Shown in pieces: positions 26,248 to 36,569 of a stretch of DNA of 64,000 bases. The stretch comes from Cyanomargarita calcarea GSE-NOS-MK-12-04C (lineage in GTDB: Bacteria; Cyanobacteriota; Cyanobacteriia; Cyanobacteriales; Nostocaceae). Every line of letters starts with the position of its first letter. The stretch's first letter is position 1. The notes under the pieces are model-generated. The model saw only the letters and a list, made by a program, of their open reading frames with translations. It was not told the DNA's origin and made no database searches. The position numbers and the translations under genes were made by a program. The DNA lies in assembly GCA_019359595.1 (NCBI GenBank), contig JAHHGZ010000030.1, forward strand, positions 1-64,000, written 5' to 3'.

Positions 26248-27006
26248 ATGTATGACGAAGACGACCTAAGTCTACTTGATGTTGAAGTAGAGCTTATTAG
26301 CCCCCTAGATAAAATTGAGCCCCTGACCGAGGAGTCAGAGGTGCCAAGACCCGATCCAGATGAAATGTTAGTCCTGCTCAAAAACCCCCAGCCGCAGCAA
26401 CGGATGCTAGCTGCGCGTGCTTTTTGCGACATAGAAGATGCCCGTGCGACGCCTCATTTAATTAGCCTGCTAACAGACACTTGCCCTTTAGTCAGGGTGA
26501 GTGCGGCATATGGTATTGGACGCAATCCGAATGCAGAAGCCGTGGAACCACTGATAGTCCAGTTAAATCGCGACTGGAACGGCTACGTAAGAAAAGGAGT
26601 CGTTTGGGCATTAGGGAACTGCCGCGATCGCCGTTCACTAGCACCTTTGGCAGACGCATTGAGAACCGATATTTCTGCAGTGCGTTTGTGGGCAGCTAGC
26701 GCACTCGCCCAAATGGCAGAAGTCGGTTATGAAACAGTCATCGGGGCAATGCCACCATTAATTGAAGCCTTAGTGCAAGACCCTGTAGCCGCAGTGCGGA
26801 GTAACTGTGCTTGGACAATTGGGCGGCTCTGTCGGGAATTACCTTCTAATGTCGTCTATGCCACAGCCATTGATGCCTTAATTCAAGCTTTTGCCGAAGA
26901 CCAAGATTTAGGAGTGCGTGAAGATGCTAAATCCTCACTCTTGGGTGTAGGTGACCCCCGTGGCTTGCAGTTGATTGAAACCCTAGAACAAGAGGGATGG
27001 TTTTGA
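26248..27006 (+). CDS. HEAT-repeat domain protein
   Basis: The 252-aa protein has an acidic N-terminus (MYDEDDLSLLDVEVELISP) followed by about five HEAT/PBS-lyase-type repeats (for example DTCPLVRVSAAYGIGRN and VAAVRSNCAWTIGRL). These repeats mediate protein-protein contact. Related cyanobacterial proteins are conserved but mostly uncharacterised. No chromophore-lyase residues can be pointed out, so bilin lyase activity should not be assumed. Confidence 0.8.
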   Translation: MYDEDDLSLLDVEVELISPLDKIEPLTEESEVPRPDPDEMLVLLKNPQPQQRMLAARAFCDIEDARATPHLISLLTDTCPLVRVSAAYGIGRNPNAEAVEPLIVQLNRDWNGYVRKGVVWALGNCRDRRSLAPLADALRTDISAVRLWAASALAQMAEVGYETVIGAMPPLIEALVQDPVAAVRSNCAWTIGRLCRELPSNVVYATAIDALIQAFAEDQDLGVREDAKSSLLGVGDPRGLQLIETLEQEGWF

Positions 27007-27029
27007 AAAAGTTAGGAATTAAGAGTTAA

Positions 27030-27136
27030 GAGTTATGAATTTTATGAACTATGAGTTTAAAACCGCAGATGGACGCAGATAAACCTCCTAACTCCTAACT
27101 CCTAACTCCTAACTCCTAACTCCTAACTCCTCCCTC
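27030..27136. repeat. Degenerate heptamer repeats (CTCCTAA type)
   Basis: Head-to-tail AACTCCTAACTCCTAACTCC units at the convergent junction of the HEAT gene and the sugar dehydrogenase gene. Similar arrays occur near 38810-38875. Confidence 0.75.
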
Positions 27137-28447
27137 CTACCCCCCCTTATACTGAATTCGATAAATTCGATTATTAGCCTCTTCTGTTACTAGCAAACTG
27201 CCGTCGGTTAGGACGAGTAAACCTACAGGTCGCCCCCAAGTTGTTGGTCCGGAGGGATTTGTCAAGAAGCCTGTGAGAAAATCTTCATAGTATCCTTGCG
27301 GTCGTCCTTGAGTATTGAAAGGAACAAATACTACTTTGTAGCCCGTGCCGCGATCGCGATTCCAAGAACCACGAAAAGTGACGAAAGCACCGTTACGATA
27401 TTTTTCTGGGAAAGTTTGGCCGTCATAAAACTGTAACCCCAGGGCTGCAGAATGGGCTTGGAACAATACATCCGGCGTTAGAGTTTGGGCTGCTAGGTCT
27501 GGACGTTTGCTGCGATCGCTCGTTTTTTGACGCGGGTCGAGATTATTTGGTGTCAAATATGCATAGGGCCAACCGTAAAATTCCCCCTGTCTGATGCGTG
27601 TCAAATAGTCGGGAACTAAGTCATCACCTATACCATCCCGCTCGTTGACAGTGGTGTAAGCTTCCTTCGTTACTGGGTGAAAGTCCAAACCCACCGGATT
27701 TCGCAAACCAGAGGCGAAAGTCTGCTGTTGGGTACCATCTAAATTCATCACCTGCACGCTGGCCCGTGGTAATTCTTCTTCATCGGCATTAGAACGGGAA
27801 CCGACAGTCACGTATAACTTATTACTATCTGGTGCTGCGACTACATTCCGCGTCCAGTGTTGGTTGTAACCACCGCCGGGAAGGTCAGCAATTTTTGTCC
27901 CAGTACCAGAGAGTTGCTGCTGACCTTTGGTGTAGGGAAAGCGAAAAACAGCATCGGTATTGCCTAGAAAGAAAGAATTACCTGCAAAAGCCATACCAAA
28001 GGGGATATTTAGCCCGTTAGACGCACTCGCGAAGGTTTTTTTGACATCTGCCACACCATCGCCATTAGTATCCTGTAGCAAGCGAATACGATTTTGTTTG
28101 GTTTCCGTTACCAACACATCACCATTGGAGGTTAAAGCCAGCCAACGAGGCGCATCTAGACCTTCAGCGAACACATTCACTGTAAAACCAGGTGGTAGCT
28201 GTAGCACTGGATTAGGGGGAATTTGTACAACATCTGGCGGCTTTGAGGCGCTTTGTGTGGCGAAGGGTGGTGGTAAATTTTTCAGGTTGATGCGGATAGG
28301 TGTAGGCTTCTTAGATTCAGTGCGAATGACCTTTTTTGTCCCAATAGATCGGGATCTGGGAGAGTCTTCATCGGCGCGGGTCTGACTGCAGGCTACTCCT
28401 GTAGTCAATAAAAGAAGTAGCAGCAATAAACGCCCAGGGGATTTCAT
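27137..28447 (-). CDS. Sorbosone dehydrogenase-like PQQ-type sugar dehydrogenase, lipoprotein
   Basis: The 436-aa product starts with a lipoprotein signal (leucine run then TTGVAC, modified Cys about residue 20). A six-bladed propeller of the sorbosone/glucose dehydrogenase group follows. Recognisable pieces are GLDAPRWLALTSNGDVLVTE, FHPVTKEAYTTVNERDG and GEFYGWPYAY. Enzymes of this group oxidise sugars or aldehydes in the periplasm with PQQ. Whether this one binds PQQ cannot be seen. The lipobox implies anchoring to a membrane facing the periplasm. Confidence 0.8.
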   Translation of the reverse strand: MKSPGRLLLLLLLLTTGVACSQTRADEDSPRSRSIGTKKVIRTESKKPTPIRINLKNLPPPFATQSASKPPDVVQIPPNPVLQLPPGFTVNVFAEGLDAPRWLALTSNGDVLVTETKQNRIRLLQDTNGDGVADVKKTFASASNGLNIPFGMAFAGNSFFLGNTDAVFRFPYTKGQQQLSGTGTKIADLPGGGYNQHWTRNVVAAPDSNKLYVTVGSRSNADEEELPRASVQVMNLDGTQQQTFASGLRNPVGLDFHPVTKEAYTTVNERDGIGDDLVPDYLTRIRQGEFYGWPYAYLTPNNLDPRQKTSDRSKRPDLAAQTLTPDVLFQAHSAALGLQFYDGQTFPEKYRNGAFVTFRGSWNRDRGTGYKVVFVPFNTQGRPQGYYEDFLTGFLTNPSGPTTWGRPVGLLVLTDGSLLVTEEANNRIYRIQYKGG

Positions 28448-28578
28448 AGTAGAAATTTAAATTTACATATTTAATATTGTGAATTTAGACTTTATGGTTC
28501 ATAAGTGTCACCAATCTAAAGCAATAGTAACGGACGAATGCCCAAATAGGGACTTGCTTACAATTTCGCCCCTTAACG

Positions 28579-29400
28579 CTAATTCTTAACCTCTAACTCC
28601 TCTCTCATGGATACATCCTTTTCCAGAAAGTTATTAGCCAGAAGAATCTCATACAGATTAATATCTTTCTCCAACAAGCAGGCATGTCCGCTATTGGGTA
28701 ACACCACCATCTTGGCATTCGGTAAGATATTCACTAACCTTCTTACTTCTGCTAAAGAAGGTAAAAGCCGGTCGTCGGCGCTAGCAATCAACAAAACAAG
28801 CTGAGTCAAGCGCTGTAACTCTTGCTCATAAACATGAAACTCCCTTAATAAATCTAACCGCCAAAGAACTGTCTTTGACGGTACCGTACGCATAGTTTTT
28901 AATAATTCTTGGCGATCGCTTCTGGTAATCCGCGATAATGCAGCTAAAAATGGCAACAAGCCCAATGCACCGACATCATAAAAGTATTCTGGCACTAAAT
29001 TCGTAAATTGCGATGCCCAGCCATACCAAGGACGCAATTGAAAGCTAGAAGCTGGGTTAATCAAAATCACACGTTTAAATAATCCCGGTGCTTTAACCGC
29101 AACTTTTTGCGCTAAACAACCACCAAAAGATTCACCACATAAATAAACAGTTTTATTTTGATTTGCATCTAATTCGATGCGAATCAAATTTAATACACTT
29201 GAAGAAAGCATATCCCAGTCTGTCAGGTCATTTCGGGGAATTGCCAAAGCACGGACATCAAAGGCAACTTCTAAGCCGTCAGTTTGCGATCGCAATAGTT
29301 CACCAGTACCGTCCATCCCTGGTAAATATATAAACAGCGGAGACTGCGGCTGCATTCTTTTCGGCGTGAGAAAACAGGGCTGGAGTTTAACTTCTGGCAT
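28579..29400 (-). CDS. Alpha/beta hydrolase
   Basis: The 273-aa protein has a nucleophile elbow GESFGG, a later acid position in ASADDRLLP and a histidine in NSGHACLLE, which together make a plausible Ser-Asp-His triad. It opens with LFIYLPGMDGTGELL, the oxyanion loop type found in cyanobacterial and plant-plastid hydrolases or acyltransferases. No signal peptide is visible, so it is cytoplasmic. Substrate unknown; a lipid or phytyl ester is a reasonable guess given plastid relatives. Confidence 0.8.
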   Translation of the reverse strand: MPEVKLQPCFLTPKRMQPQSPLFIYLPGMDGTGELLRSQTDGLEVAFDVRALAIPRNDLTDWDMLSSSVLNLIRIELDANQNKTVYLCGESFGGCLAQKVAVKAPGLFKRVILINPASSFQLRPWYGWASQFTNLVPEYFYDVGALGLLPFLAALSRITRSDRQELLKTMRTVPSKTVLWRLDLLREFHVYEQELQRLTQLVLLIASADDRLLPSLAEVRRLVNILPNAKMVVLPNSGHACLLEKDINLYEILLANNFLEKDVSMREELEVKN

Positions 29401-29552
29401 TGTTAAAAGGAAGGGAGACTCTCTAGTTCTATTAAAACAAGTTACTTAATACATAAACTGTATCAAACACTCTTATAACGAATTTGGCAAAAAGCGAACA
29501 GCAATAATGTTAAGTCAGACACAATAACCTTGTCCCAAATGCGCCACACCCC

Positions 29553-30321
29553 TTAATAGCAGCCAGTACTGAGCAAATTAGCAATTTCTGAGTGACAGTG
29601 TTCCGTTACTTGGGTCACAACGATGAAGCCATTTTTACCTTGATATTTTTTTTGATGTTGCTTTGTAATCCAGTAAGGATGACCGATTAATACAGCGACA
29701 CGAGTATATATTACCAGAGGATGCCAACCTTGAGAGTTAAATAACGGTTCTTGCGGGGTCAAATAAACTAAGTAGCTTTAAGGGCACAGCAGATGTGTTA
29801 ACTTCTTCTAAAGAAGCGATCGCAATCGGCAAAATGGCCAAATCGGTAACATCGGCTCGCAATGCTATTCGGGGCAAATCCCCGCTGAAATTCACCCACT
29901 ACGTTGAAAGGGTAAATTTCACCATCGGTTGGGTTCCTTCGGGAAAGACTCCCACCGCTTGCTTTGAAACCAATAGTTTTTGTGACTGGTGAAAAAAACT
30001 AGAAGGGCCTTGTTCGTTAACTTGTAACGGAAAACAACCTAATTGCCCTGTGACAATCTCCCGCATGATTGGCACTTGTCCCATATAGTGATGGCAAGCA
30101 AAACGAATTGAATTCGATAATGCGCTCATCAAAACAGGTGCATCCATAAAGCTGCGGTGATTGCTCACCACTAACAAACTCGCAGGAAGCGGAGGAATAC
30201 GATCTTCGTAATAAGCAAATACTCTTGTTGATAATGCCAAAAGCAACAAGCGAGAAGTCTCTAGGGGGCTATTTACACTCATGCCTTTTAAATATAAGTT
30301 TTCAAAGCAAACAAGCCTCAA
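29553..30321 (-). pseudogene. Frameshifted 1-acyl-glycerol-3-phosphate acyltransferase-like gene
   Basis: The 5' part (from 30321) encodes an NHx4D motif (SNHRSFMDAP) and FPEGTQ, hallmarks of PlsC-type acyltransferases, and then stops near 29899. Homologous sequence resumes in other frames: VGEFQRGFAP, then ALRADVTDLAILPIAIASLEE, then from about 29762 QEPLFNSQGWHPLVIYTRVA to a TAA at 29553. At least two or three frameshifts separate these parts, so no full-length protein can be made unless they are sequencing errors. An intact plsC-type gene lies at about 43.4 kb. Confidence 0.75.
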
Positions 30322-30662
30322 TCTTGATTTCAGTTTTACATTTCTTCACCACCATAAAGACTCTCTTAAGGTAGAAATATTTTAGGTATAGAGGAAATTA
30401 AATTCTTTGCATCAAATAATTGTGTGTAGTGCGTAACAATAAATTCGAGCAAAAAAGTTCAACCGCGATTAATAGCAGCTATTCTACGTCTTTTTGGCAA
30501 AAATTAGTCGATTTTATACTTAATTGCAAAATAATCTTGAGTGGGGATTTTGTTAGTATTATGGTGTCACTTGAAAATCTGCGAACAATATTATATAATG
30601 GCGAGGTTTTGCTGAGAAAAATACCATAGAAAACGTTTTTAACAACTTATTTTTTATTCTGC
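30322..30662. promoter_or_regulatory. Upstream region of metG
   Basis: A 340-bp AT-rich gap between divergent genes should hold the metG promoter. TTGAAAATCTGCG...TATAAT-like sequence appears near 30569-30597 (TATATAATG at 30592-30600). I see no T-box or SAM riboswitch hallmark. Confidence 0.35.
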
Positions 30663-32264
30663 ATGAATCTAGTGGAGAAAACAGAAAAAACATTTGCACT
30701 GACAACACCGTTATATTATGTGAACGACCTACCACACATAGGCAGTGCTTATACAACGATGGCAGCAGACGTGGTAGTACGCTTTCAAAGACTTCAAGGA
30801 CGTCCGGCACTGCTAATTACGGGAACAGATGAGCATGGACAGAAAATTCAGCGGACAGCAGAAAGTAAAGGCCAAAAACCTCAAGAGTTTGCTGATGAAA
30901 TATCTACCGCTTTTGTCTCTTTGTGGGAATTGTTGAATATTCAATATAATCGTTTTATTCGGACTTCCGATCCTCGACATGAAGCGATTGTCAAAGAATT
31001 CTTCTACAAAGTCTGGGATAAAGGTGACATTTACCTCGGGCAACAAAAAGGCTGGTATTGTGTATCCTGTGAAGAATTCAAAGAAGAACGAGACTTATTA
31101 GATGGACATCGATGTCCAATTCACACTAATAAAGAAGTTGAGTGGCGAGATGAAGAAAATTACTTCTTCCGCTTATCTAACTATCAAAATCAATTAGAAG
31201 CATTCTACCAATCCCAACCAGATTTCATTCAACCAGAAAGTCGTCGCAATGAAGTTCTAAAGTTTGTCAGCCAGGGTTTGCAAGACTTTTCCATTTCTCG
31301 GGTGAATCTGGAGTTGGGTTTTCCCATACCCGTTAACCCCAAACACACCTTTTATGTTTGGTTTGATGCACTGCTCGGTTATGTCACCGCATTACTAGAA
31401 CCAGATGCAGAACCGACTTTAGAAAATGCCCTTGGTAAATGGTGGCCGATAAACTTGCATTTAATCGGTAAAGATATTCTGCGTTTTCATGCAGTATATT
31501 GGCCCGCTATGTTAATGTCAGCAAGTTTACCCGTACCCCAGCACGTATTCGGACATGGCTTTTTGACGAAAGATGGCACAAAAATGGGGAAAACCTTGGG
31601 TAATACCCTCGATCCTATAGCTCTAATTGACCGCTATGGTGCAGATGCCGTTCGTTATTACTTCCTTAAGGAAATCGAATTTGGCAAGGATGGCGACTTT
31701 AATGAAGTTAGGTTCATCAATGTTGTAAATGCAGATTTAGCGAATGATTTGGGGAATTTGCTCAATCGTAATTTGAACATGGTGAAAAAGTACTGTGCTG
31801 GAGATGTGCCATCGATTGTTTCGGAAGATATTACTGTTAACAATCCTTTAAAAGCCATTGGTTTACCTCTGGGGGAAAAAGTAAAAGAGGCATACGAAGC
31901 GCTATCTTTCAGTCAAGGCTGCGAGGCTGTCCTGTCGTTGGTGCGAGCCAGCAACAAGTATATTGATGACCAAGCTCCTTGGTCATTGTATAAACAAGGA
32001 CAACAGCAGTCTGTAGAAGAAGTTTTGTATGCAGTTTTAGAATCAGTCAGGTTAGCAGCTTATCTTCTGTCCCCAATAATTCCAAATATCAGTAGCGACA
32101 TTTACCAGCAACTGGGCTTTGGAATCGACTTCAACGACCAAAAACAACTTTCTGTCTTAGCTCCTTTCAAGACACACGCGAAATGGGGGCTGTTAACAAA
32201 CAAACAAACCTTGGGTACACCACGACCCATATTTCAACGAATAGAACCGCTCCGGCAGTTGTGA
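30663..32264 (+). CDS. metG: Methionyl-tRNA synthetase
   Basis: The 533-aa class I synthetase charges tRNA-Met. It has an HIGH-type motif (PHIGSAYTT), a KMSKS-type motif (KMGKTLG), a metal-knuckle region (CVSCEEF...CPIH), and the FGKDGDFNE segment typical of MetG. The C-terminal anticodon-binding helices are present. It lacks the C-terminal tRNA-binding extension of the longer bacterial forms, as expected for cyanobacteria. Confidence 0.95.
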   Translation: MNLVEKTEKTFALTTPLYYVNDLPHIGSAYTTMAADVVVRFQRLQGRPALLITGTDEHGQKIQRTAESKGQKPQEFADEISTAFVSLWELLNIQYNRFIRTSDPRHEAIVKEFFYKVWDKGDIYLGQQKGWYCVSCEEFKEERDLLDGHRCPIHTNKEVEWRDEENYFFRLSNYQNQLEAFYQSQPDFIQPESRRNEVLKFVSQGLQDFSISRVNLELGFPIPVNPKHTFYVWFDALLGYVTALLEPDAEPTLENALGKWWPINLHLIGKDILRFHAVYWPAMLMSASLPVPQHVFGHGFLTKDGTKMGKTLGNTLDPIALIDRYGADAVRYYFLKEIEFGKDGDFNEVRFINVVNADLANDLGNLLNRNLNMVKKYCAGDVPSIVSEDITVNNPLKAIGLPLGEKVKEAYEALSFSQGCEAVLSLVRASNKYIDDQAPWSLYKQGQQQSVEEVLYAVLESVRLAAYLLSPIIPNISSDIYQQLGFGIDFNDQKQLSVLAPFKTHAKWGLLTNKQTLGTPRPIFQRIEPLRQL

Positions 32265-32499
32265 GCCTTGTTTTGCAAGCTTATAGTTGACCTTCGCCTT
32301 CGCCTGATATCTTAAAAATTAGAGGTGGAGGTCTGTTAACCCCTGCTTCTCAAATACGATTAGTTCTTTCAATTTCTGATTATTTCTAATTTATCGGGGC
32401 TGAATTGCAACCGCCCTGAATGATTATCATAATCCGCTCGAAACTTCAGTGTAAATCTTGACATAACTAACAAATATTACAAAGGTAAAAAATTGAGGT

Positions 32500-33138
32500 A
32501 TGACAACAATGTTGAATAATCTGGAAAACGACTCGATATTCACGCCAGAGCAAGTTTTGGAAAATCGGGGTCGGGTTGCAATATTTATCGATGGCTCGAA
32601 CTTATTTTATGCAGCCCTGCAACTAGGAATCGAAATTGATTACACAAAACTTTTGTATCGATTGACGGGTGGATCGAGATTGCTGCGAGCTTTCTTTTAC
32701 ACAGGTGTAGACCGGACAAACGAAAAACAACAAGGCTTTCTGTTGTGGATGCGTCGTAACGGCTACCGAGTAATTGCCAAAGATTTGGTGCAATTGCCGG
32801 ACGGTTCAAAGAAAGCCAACTTGGATGTCGAAATTGCCGTTGATATGATGGCACTCGTGGATTCTTATGATACTGCAGTTTTGGTTAGTGGTGACGGCGA
32901 TTTGGCATATGCCGTGAATTCGGTTAGTTATCGCGGGGTGCGGGTTGAAGTGGTGAGCTTGCGTTCCATGACTAGCGATAGTTTGATTAATGTCAGCGAT
33001 CGCTATATCGACCTAGAAGCCATTAAAGAAGATATCCAAAAAACCCCACGTCAAAGCTATCCTTATCGGCACTTGAGCAGCATGGGCTTTTTGGAAGAGA
33101 CCAGAGAAATTGACGGTCGCTTGGAAATTACTGAATGA
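32500..33138 (+). CDS. NYN-domain protein, LabA-like
   Basis: The 212-aa protein has the NYN (DUF88) ribonuclease-like core: IFIDGSNLFYAAL near the start, LDVEIAVDMMALVDSYDTAVLVSGDGDLAYAV in the middle, with the acidic residues of a PIN-like active site. LabA in Synechococcus modulates clock output, and other members act on RNA. Its stop overlaps the next gene's start in an ATGA junction, so the two are probably co-translated. Confidence 0.85.
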   Translation: MTTMLNNLENDSIFTPEQVLENRGRVAIFIDGSNLFYAALQLGIEIDYTKLLYRLTGGSRLLRAFFYTGVDRTNEKQQGFLLWMRRNGYRVIAKDLVQLPDGSKKANLDVEIAVDMMALVDSYDTAVLVSGDGDLAYAVNSVSYRGVRVEVVSLRSMTSDSLINVSDRYIDLEAIKEDIQKTPRQSYPYRHLSSMGFLEETREIDGRLEITE

Positions 33139-34334
33139 AGCTGCACATGAGCAGACAAGGGGGACAAGAAGGAAATTTGTCTCCCTTGTCTCCCCCCTCT
33201 CCCTTGTCTTCTTGTATTTCACCGATTATCTGCTTTCTCCTAATCGGGCTGGTTGGCTGTGGGGGTCAAAATCCCAATGCCAACAAACCCACTCCTTCTT
33301 CAAGATCCGGACAGGATTCACAGACTAATTTAACTTTATTTGGCGGCATCTTAGAACAGGCGGATGAAGAGGGAAAACAGCTTTGGAAAGTCAGTGCAAA
33401 ACAGGTGAAATACAACAAAGAAACGCAAGCGGGTCAAGTTGAAAGCCCATACGGCGAGTTGTACCAAGATGGCAAAATAGTTTATCAAGTTACAGCACAG
33501 CAAGCTGATATCAAACAAGATGGCAAGCAACTCTTTCTCAAAGGTAAAATTGTTGCCACAGACCCGCTTAACGGAGTAGTGTTGCAAGGCAATGAATTAG
33601 AATGGCGTCCGAAAGAAGATTTGTTGATTGTCCGCAATCAACTTAACGGAACGCACAAACAACTCAAAGCAGTAGCCCAGGAAGCACGGGTGAAAACCAG
33701 GGAACAGCGGATGGAATTTTCTGGTGGAGTAGTCGCAAATTCGGTCGATCCCCCATTGCAAATGCGAACCGAGCATTTAATTTGGCAAATTAAAGATGAA
33801 AAATTAATCGCCGATCGTCCGGTGCAAATGGATCGCTATAAAAATAATCAAATCACTGACCGTGGGAGAGGAGAGACAGCGACGGTTAACTTAAAAACCA
33901 AAATCGCCACAGTTAACAAGAATGCCCAAATAGAAATACTAGAACCGCCGATGCAAATAGCTAGTAATTCTATGACTTGGAACTTTCAGTCAGAAATCGT
34001 CACCACAAACGCACCAGTACGAGTATTCCATCGTGCCGAAAATGTTACAGTCACCGCCAATCAAGCTTCCATGAAGATTCCGCAAAAAACCGTTTATTTA
34101 ACAGGCAATGTCAACGGAATTGGACAGCGGGGTCAGAGTTTGAAATCTCAAACCTTAACTTGGTTTCTCGATAAAAAGTTAGTGGAGGCCTTGGGTGATG
34201 TAGTTTATCGCCAAGTTGAACCGCCATTAACTTTTACAGGTGAAAAAGCCGTTGGTAATATCGAGGCAGAAAACCTTGTCGTCAGCGGTGGTAAGAACAG
34301 CGGTCGGGTAGTGACAGATATTATTCCGCAATAG
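33135..34334 (+). CDS. lptC: LptC-like LPS-transport lipoprotein
   Basis: The 399-aa protein has a lipoprotein signal (ICFLLIGLVGCGG) and a long region of beta-jellyroll repeats resembling LptC/OstA-type LPS transport proteins, for example LTLFGGILEQADEEGKQLWKV and QMRTEHLIWQIKDEKL. Cyanobacterial LptC is extended compared with the roughly 190-aa proteobacterial form, and this one fits that. It would link the inner-membrane LptBFG transporter to the periplasmic bridge. Confidence 0.8.
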   Translation: MKLHMSRQGGQEGNLSPLSPPSPLSSCISPIICFLLIGLVGCGGQNPNANKPTPSSRSGQDSQTNLTLFGGILEQADEEGKQLWKVSAKQVKYNKETQAGQVESPYGELYQDGKIVYQVTAQQADIKQDGKQLFLKGKIVATDPLNGVVLQGNELEWRPKEDLLIVRNQLNGTHKQLKAVAQEARVKTREQRMEFSGGVVANSVDPPLQMRTEHLIWQIKDEKLIADRPVQMDRYKNNQITDRGRGETATVNLKTKIATVNKNAQIEILEPPMQIASNSMTWNFQSEIVTTNAPVRVFHRAENVTVTANQASMKIPQKTVYLTGNVNGIGQRGQSLKSQTLTWFLDKKLVEALGDVVYRQVEPPLTFTGEKAVGNIEAENLVVSGGKNSGRVVTDIIPQ

Positions 34335-34344
34335 TTAGTGGTTA

Positions 34345-34456
34345 TACCGTTTCTTTGTGAAGCTGCATATATTAACCCCCGGCTACGCCGTCCCCCCTTG
34401 CCAAGGGGGGACTACAGGGGGGTCTTGATTATGTGCATCTTCATACAAAATTGGTA
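34345..34456 (+). mobile_element. 112-bp MITE, copy 1
   Basis: It begins TACCGTTTCTTTGTGAAG and ends GCATCTTCATACAAAATTGGTA; the ends are imperfect inverted repeats. It is flanked by TTA on both sides (34342-34344 and 34457-34459), consistent with a 3-bp TNA target duplication. Two more 112-bp copies occur at 39771 and 56688. No coding capacity. Confidence 0.85.
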
Positions 34457-34554
34457 TTAGTTGTTATTGGTTATTGGTTATTGGTTATTGGTTAACAACT
34501 AACAACGAACAACTAACAACTAACAATTAACAACCAACAGCTAACAACTAACAA
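34457..34554. repeat. Heptamer-type tandem repeats after lptC
   Basis: GGTTATTGGTTATTGG units are followed by ACAACTAACAACTAAC units. The two arms are partly complementary, so the array can form a long imperfect hairpin at the convergent lptC/dacB junction, perhaps acting as a terminator for both. Confidence 0.75.
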
Positions 34555-35877
34555 CTAGCCTTTAAATATAACTTCATTCCGACTAGCTGCACCCAGTTCG
34601 GGTAAAGCATTAATCCCAGAGTGGGGAGTAAGAGCCGCAGGTACGATCGCGGATACTTGGAGTTGCTTGACAAGGGCTTGCAGTAACTTATCTTGTTCTT
34701 GGCGGAAAGCTGAGACTTGTGACCCACGATTAATAATACTAAACCAAACCAAACCGCGATCGCGTGTGGGCACAACCCCCGCTAAAGCACTAACATCGCG
34801 CAGAGTACCAGTCTTCATCACAGTCGCATTCGGTAAGTGTCTGGCGTGCATTGTTCCTCGATAGTCGAAACCTGTAGTGGGGAACAAGTCAGCTAGGGTT
34901 AGGTTATGGGCGAATGCTTCCCGTTGCATTGCCATGAACATAGCACAGACAGCCCTGGGGGAAATGCGATTTTCAGGTCCAAGTCCCGAACCATTAATTA
35001 ACTGGATTTCTGATTCCGGTACTCTGGCAAGCCGAGCAGTAGTTGCCTGCACTACAGTATGACCACCCACAGCATCTGCCAACGCTTGGGCAATCTCGTT
35101 ATTGCTGTAAACGTTCATTTCCTTGATGATTTGCTTCAATGGCAAAGAACGGTGACGCACCAGCAAAGTTGTTGGTAGTGTTACCTGAGGTTGTAGTTTT
35201 ACTTGTCCAGCAATGACAACTTGAGGTTTGGGAGTGCCCTTAGGCATTAAAGAGTATGTGAAAGTAGCTGGACGAGTCCAAGTGGCGGAATTTAGCGCTT
35301 GTTTGAGGGTTTGACCTGCAACTTGGGGATTGGGCTGAAAATTCATCATAAAATTTCCAGCAATTATTAAATTCCCCTTAACCTGCTTGATACCCATTTT
35401 GTTGAGAGTATTGCCTAAAGCGATCGCTTCCTCCCAAACAAACATTGGATCGCCATTAGAAGCAATCACTAAATCTCCCTGCAACACTCCATTTTGTATC
35501 GGTCCTGTGGCACTGATAGTTGTTTCAAATTGGTGTTCGGGTCCCAAAGTTGTAAAAGCTGCTAAGGAAGTAGCAACCTTGGTTAGGGAAGCTGCCGGGA
35601 GAGGGGTTGTACCTTGGTGATTAGCCATCAGCATCGGTCCCGACTGCATCCAAATCCCCTGACTCTCCGTCAGATTCTGTGCTACCAATTTCGATGTTGT
35701 CAGTAGCTTGAGATATTCTTGCACTACGCTAGCCCCTGCTGGATTTGGATCGGTGGCAATAACTAAACCAGGGCTACTTTGTAAAGCCAATGCTTCTAAG
35801 GCTTCCATTGGCTTGACTTGTACCCCAGCCATAGAAAGCCAGAGCGAAAACAAACCTGAACCAAATATCTCCAGCAT
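34555..35877 (-). CDS. dacB: D-alanyl-D-alanine carboxypeptidase, PBP4/DacB type
   Basis: The 440-aa penicillin-binding protein of the S13 family has the SxxK motif (SLTKVAT), SNNEIAQ (SxN) and a KTGTL box, in order. It would trim or cleave peptidoglycan peptides in the periplasm. The N-terminus (MLEIFGSGLFSLWLSMAGVQV) is a probable signal sequence. It is convergent with lptC. Confidence 0.9.
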   Translation of the reverse strand: MLEIFGSGLFSLWLSMAGVQVKPMEALEALALQSSPGLVIATDPNPAGASVVQEYLKLLTTSKLVAQNLTESQGIWMQSGPMLMANHQGTTPLPAASLTKVATSLAAFTTLGPEHQFETTISATGPIQNGVLQGDLVIASNGDPMFVWEEAIALGNTLNKMGIKQVKGNLIIAGNFMMNFQPNPQVAGQTLKQALNSATWTRPATFTYSLMPKGTPKPQVVIAGQVKLQPQVTLPTTLLVRHRSLPLKQIIKEMNVYSNNEIAQALADAVGGHTVVQATTARLARVPESEIQLINGSGLGPENRISPRAVCAMFMAMQREAFAHNLTLADLFPTTGFDYRGTMHARHLPNATVMKTGTLRDVSALAGVVPTRDRGLVWFSIINRGSQVSAFRQEQDKLLQALVKQLQVSAIVPAALTPHSGINALPELGAASRNEVIFKG

Positions 35878-36569
35878 TCTTTAATTCCTCTTTCCGGATG
35901 TGCTACGTTGTTTTCCTGTGATATTATGCCGAGTTTTTGTGCTAGCAAGCATTGAGTAATAATAGCTGGTCTGTTTCACCATAAGAAGACGGGCAGATCA
36001 CAAAAGTGGGCATTGTCCGTAAGGGTAGAGGGAAAGGGGTAAAGGGTAAAGGGTAGGATTTACGCATGAGTACCAGAAAAATGTACCATCAGGGCTACAG
36101 ACACGGAGGGCAGTAGAAACAATTGGAGAGAGTTTTTGCTTCTGTCCTAGAGGTAAAGAATTGATTCTCTTCCCCTTTAACCTTTACACCATCAGATCAC
36201 TCCCATTCCCGAAGAAATCCCTAGTCTATAGTTTCTAGATATCAGCCGCCCATCAGGCTAATTTTTGGAGGCATAAAATTTGGTTTATTGACTATCGCGG
36301 GGCGACAGTAGAAAATCGCAAGGTATATAGCGCCATAGCACTCTGAACAAAAATTGAGAGTGAGGGGAAATTAAAAGCCTTCCCCTAGAATTCCAGAAGT
36401 TATCCATATCTTCTGAAAAGTCAGAACTCGAAACCGCTATATTCGTGTTATTTTGGGCGTGCCAAAACTAAAGTTTCCTCTTGCTTACGCAATAAAAGCG
36501 TTGGCAAGCCGCGATTTTTCAGTGGAGGCATCTGGTAAAATTTGTAAGGTTTCTAGAAGCTCACAAGCA
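35878..36569. other. Intergenic region between dacB and plsX
   Basis: About 690 bp between divergent genes. It contains short GGGTAAA-type tandem repeats near 36020-36056. The ORF extension upstream of plsX (TTG 36453) has no conserved look. Promoters for both genes should be here; none are assigned. Confidence 0.4.
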
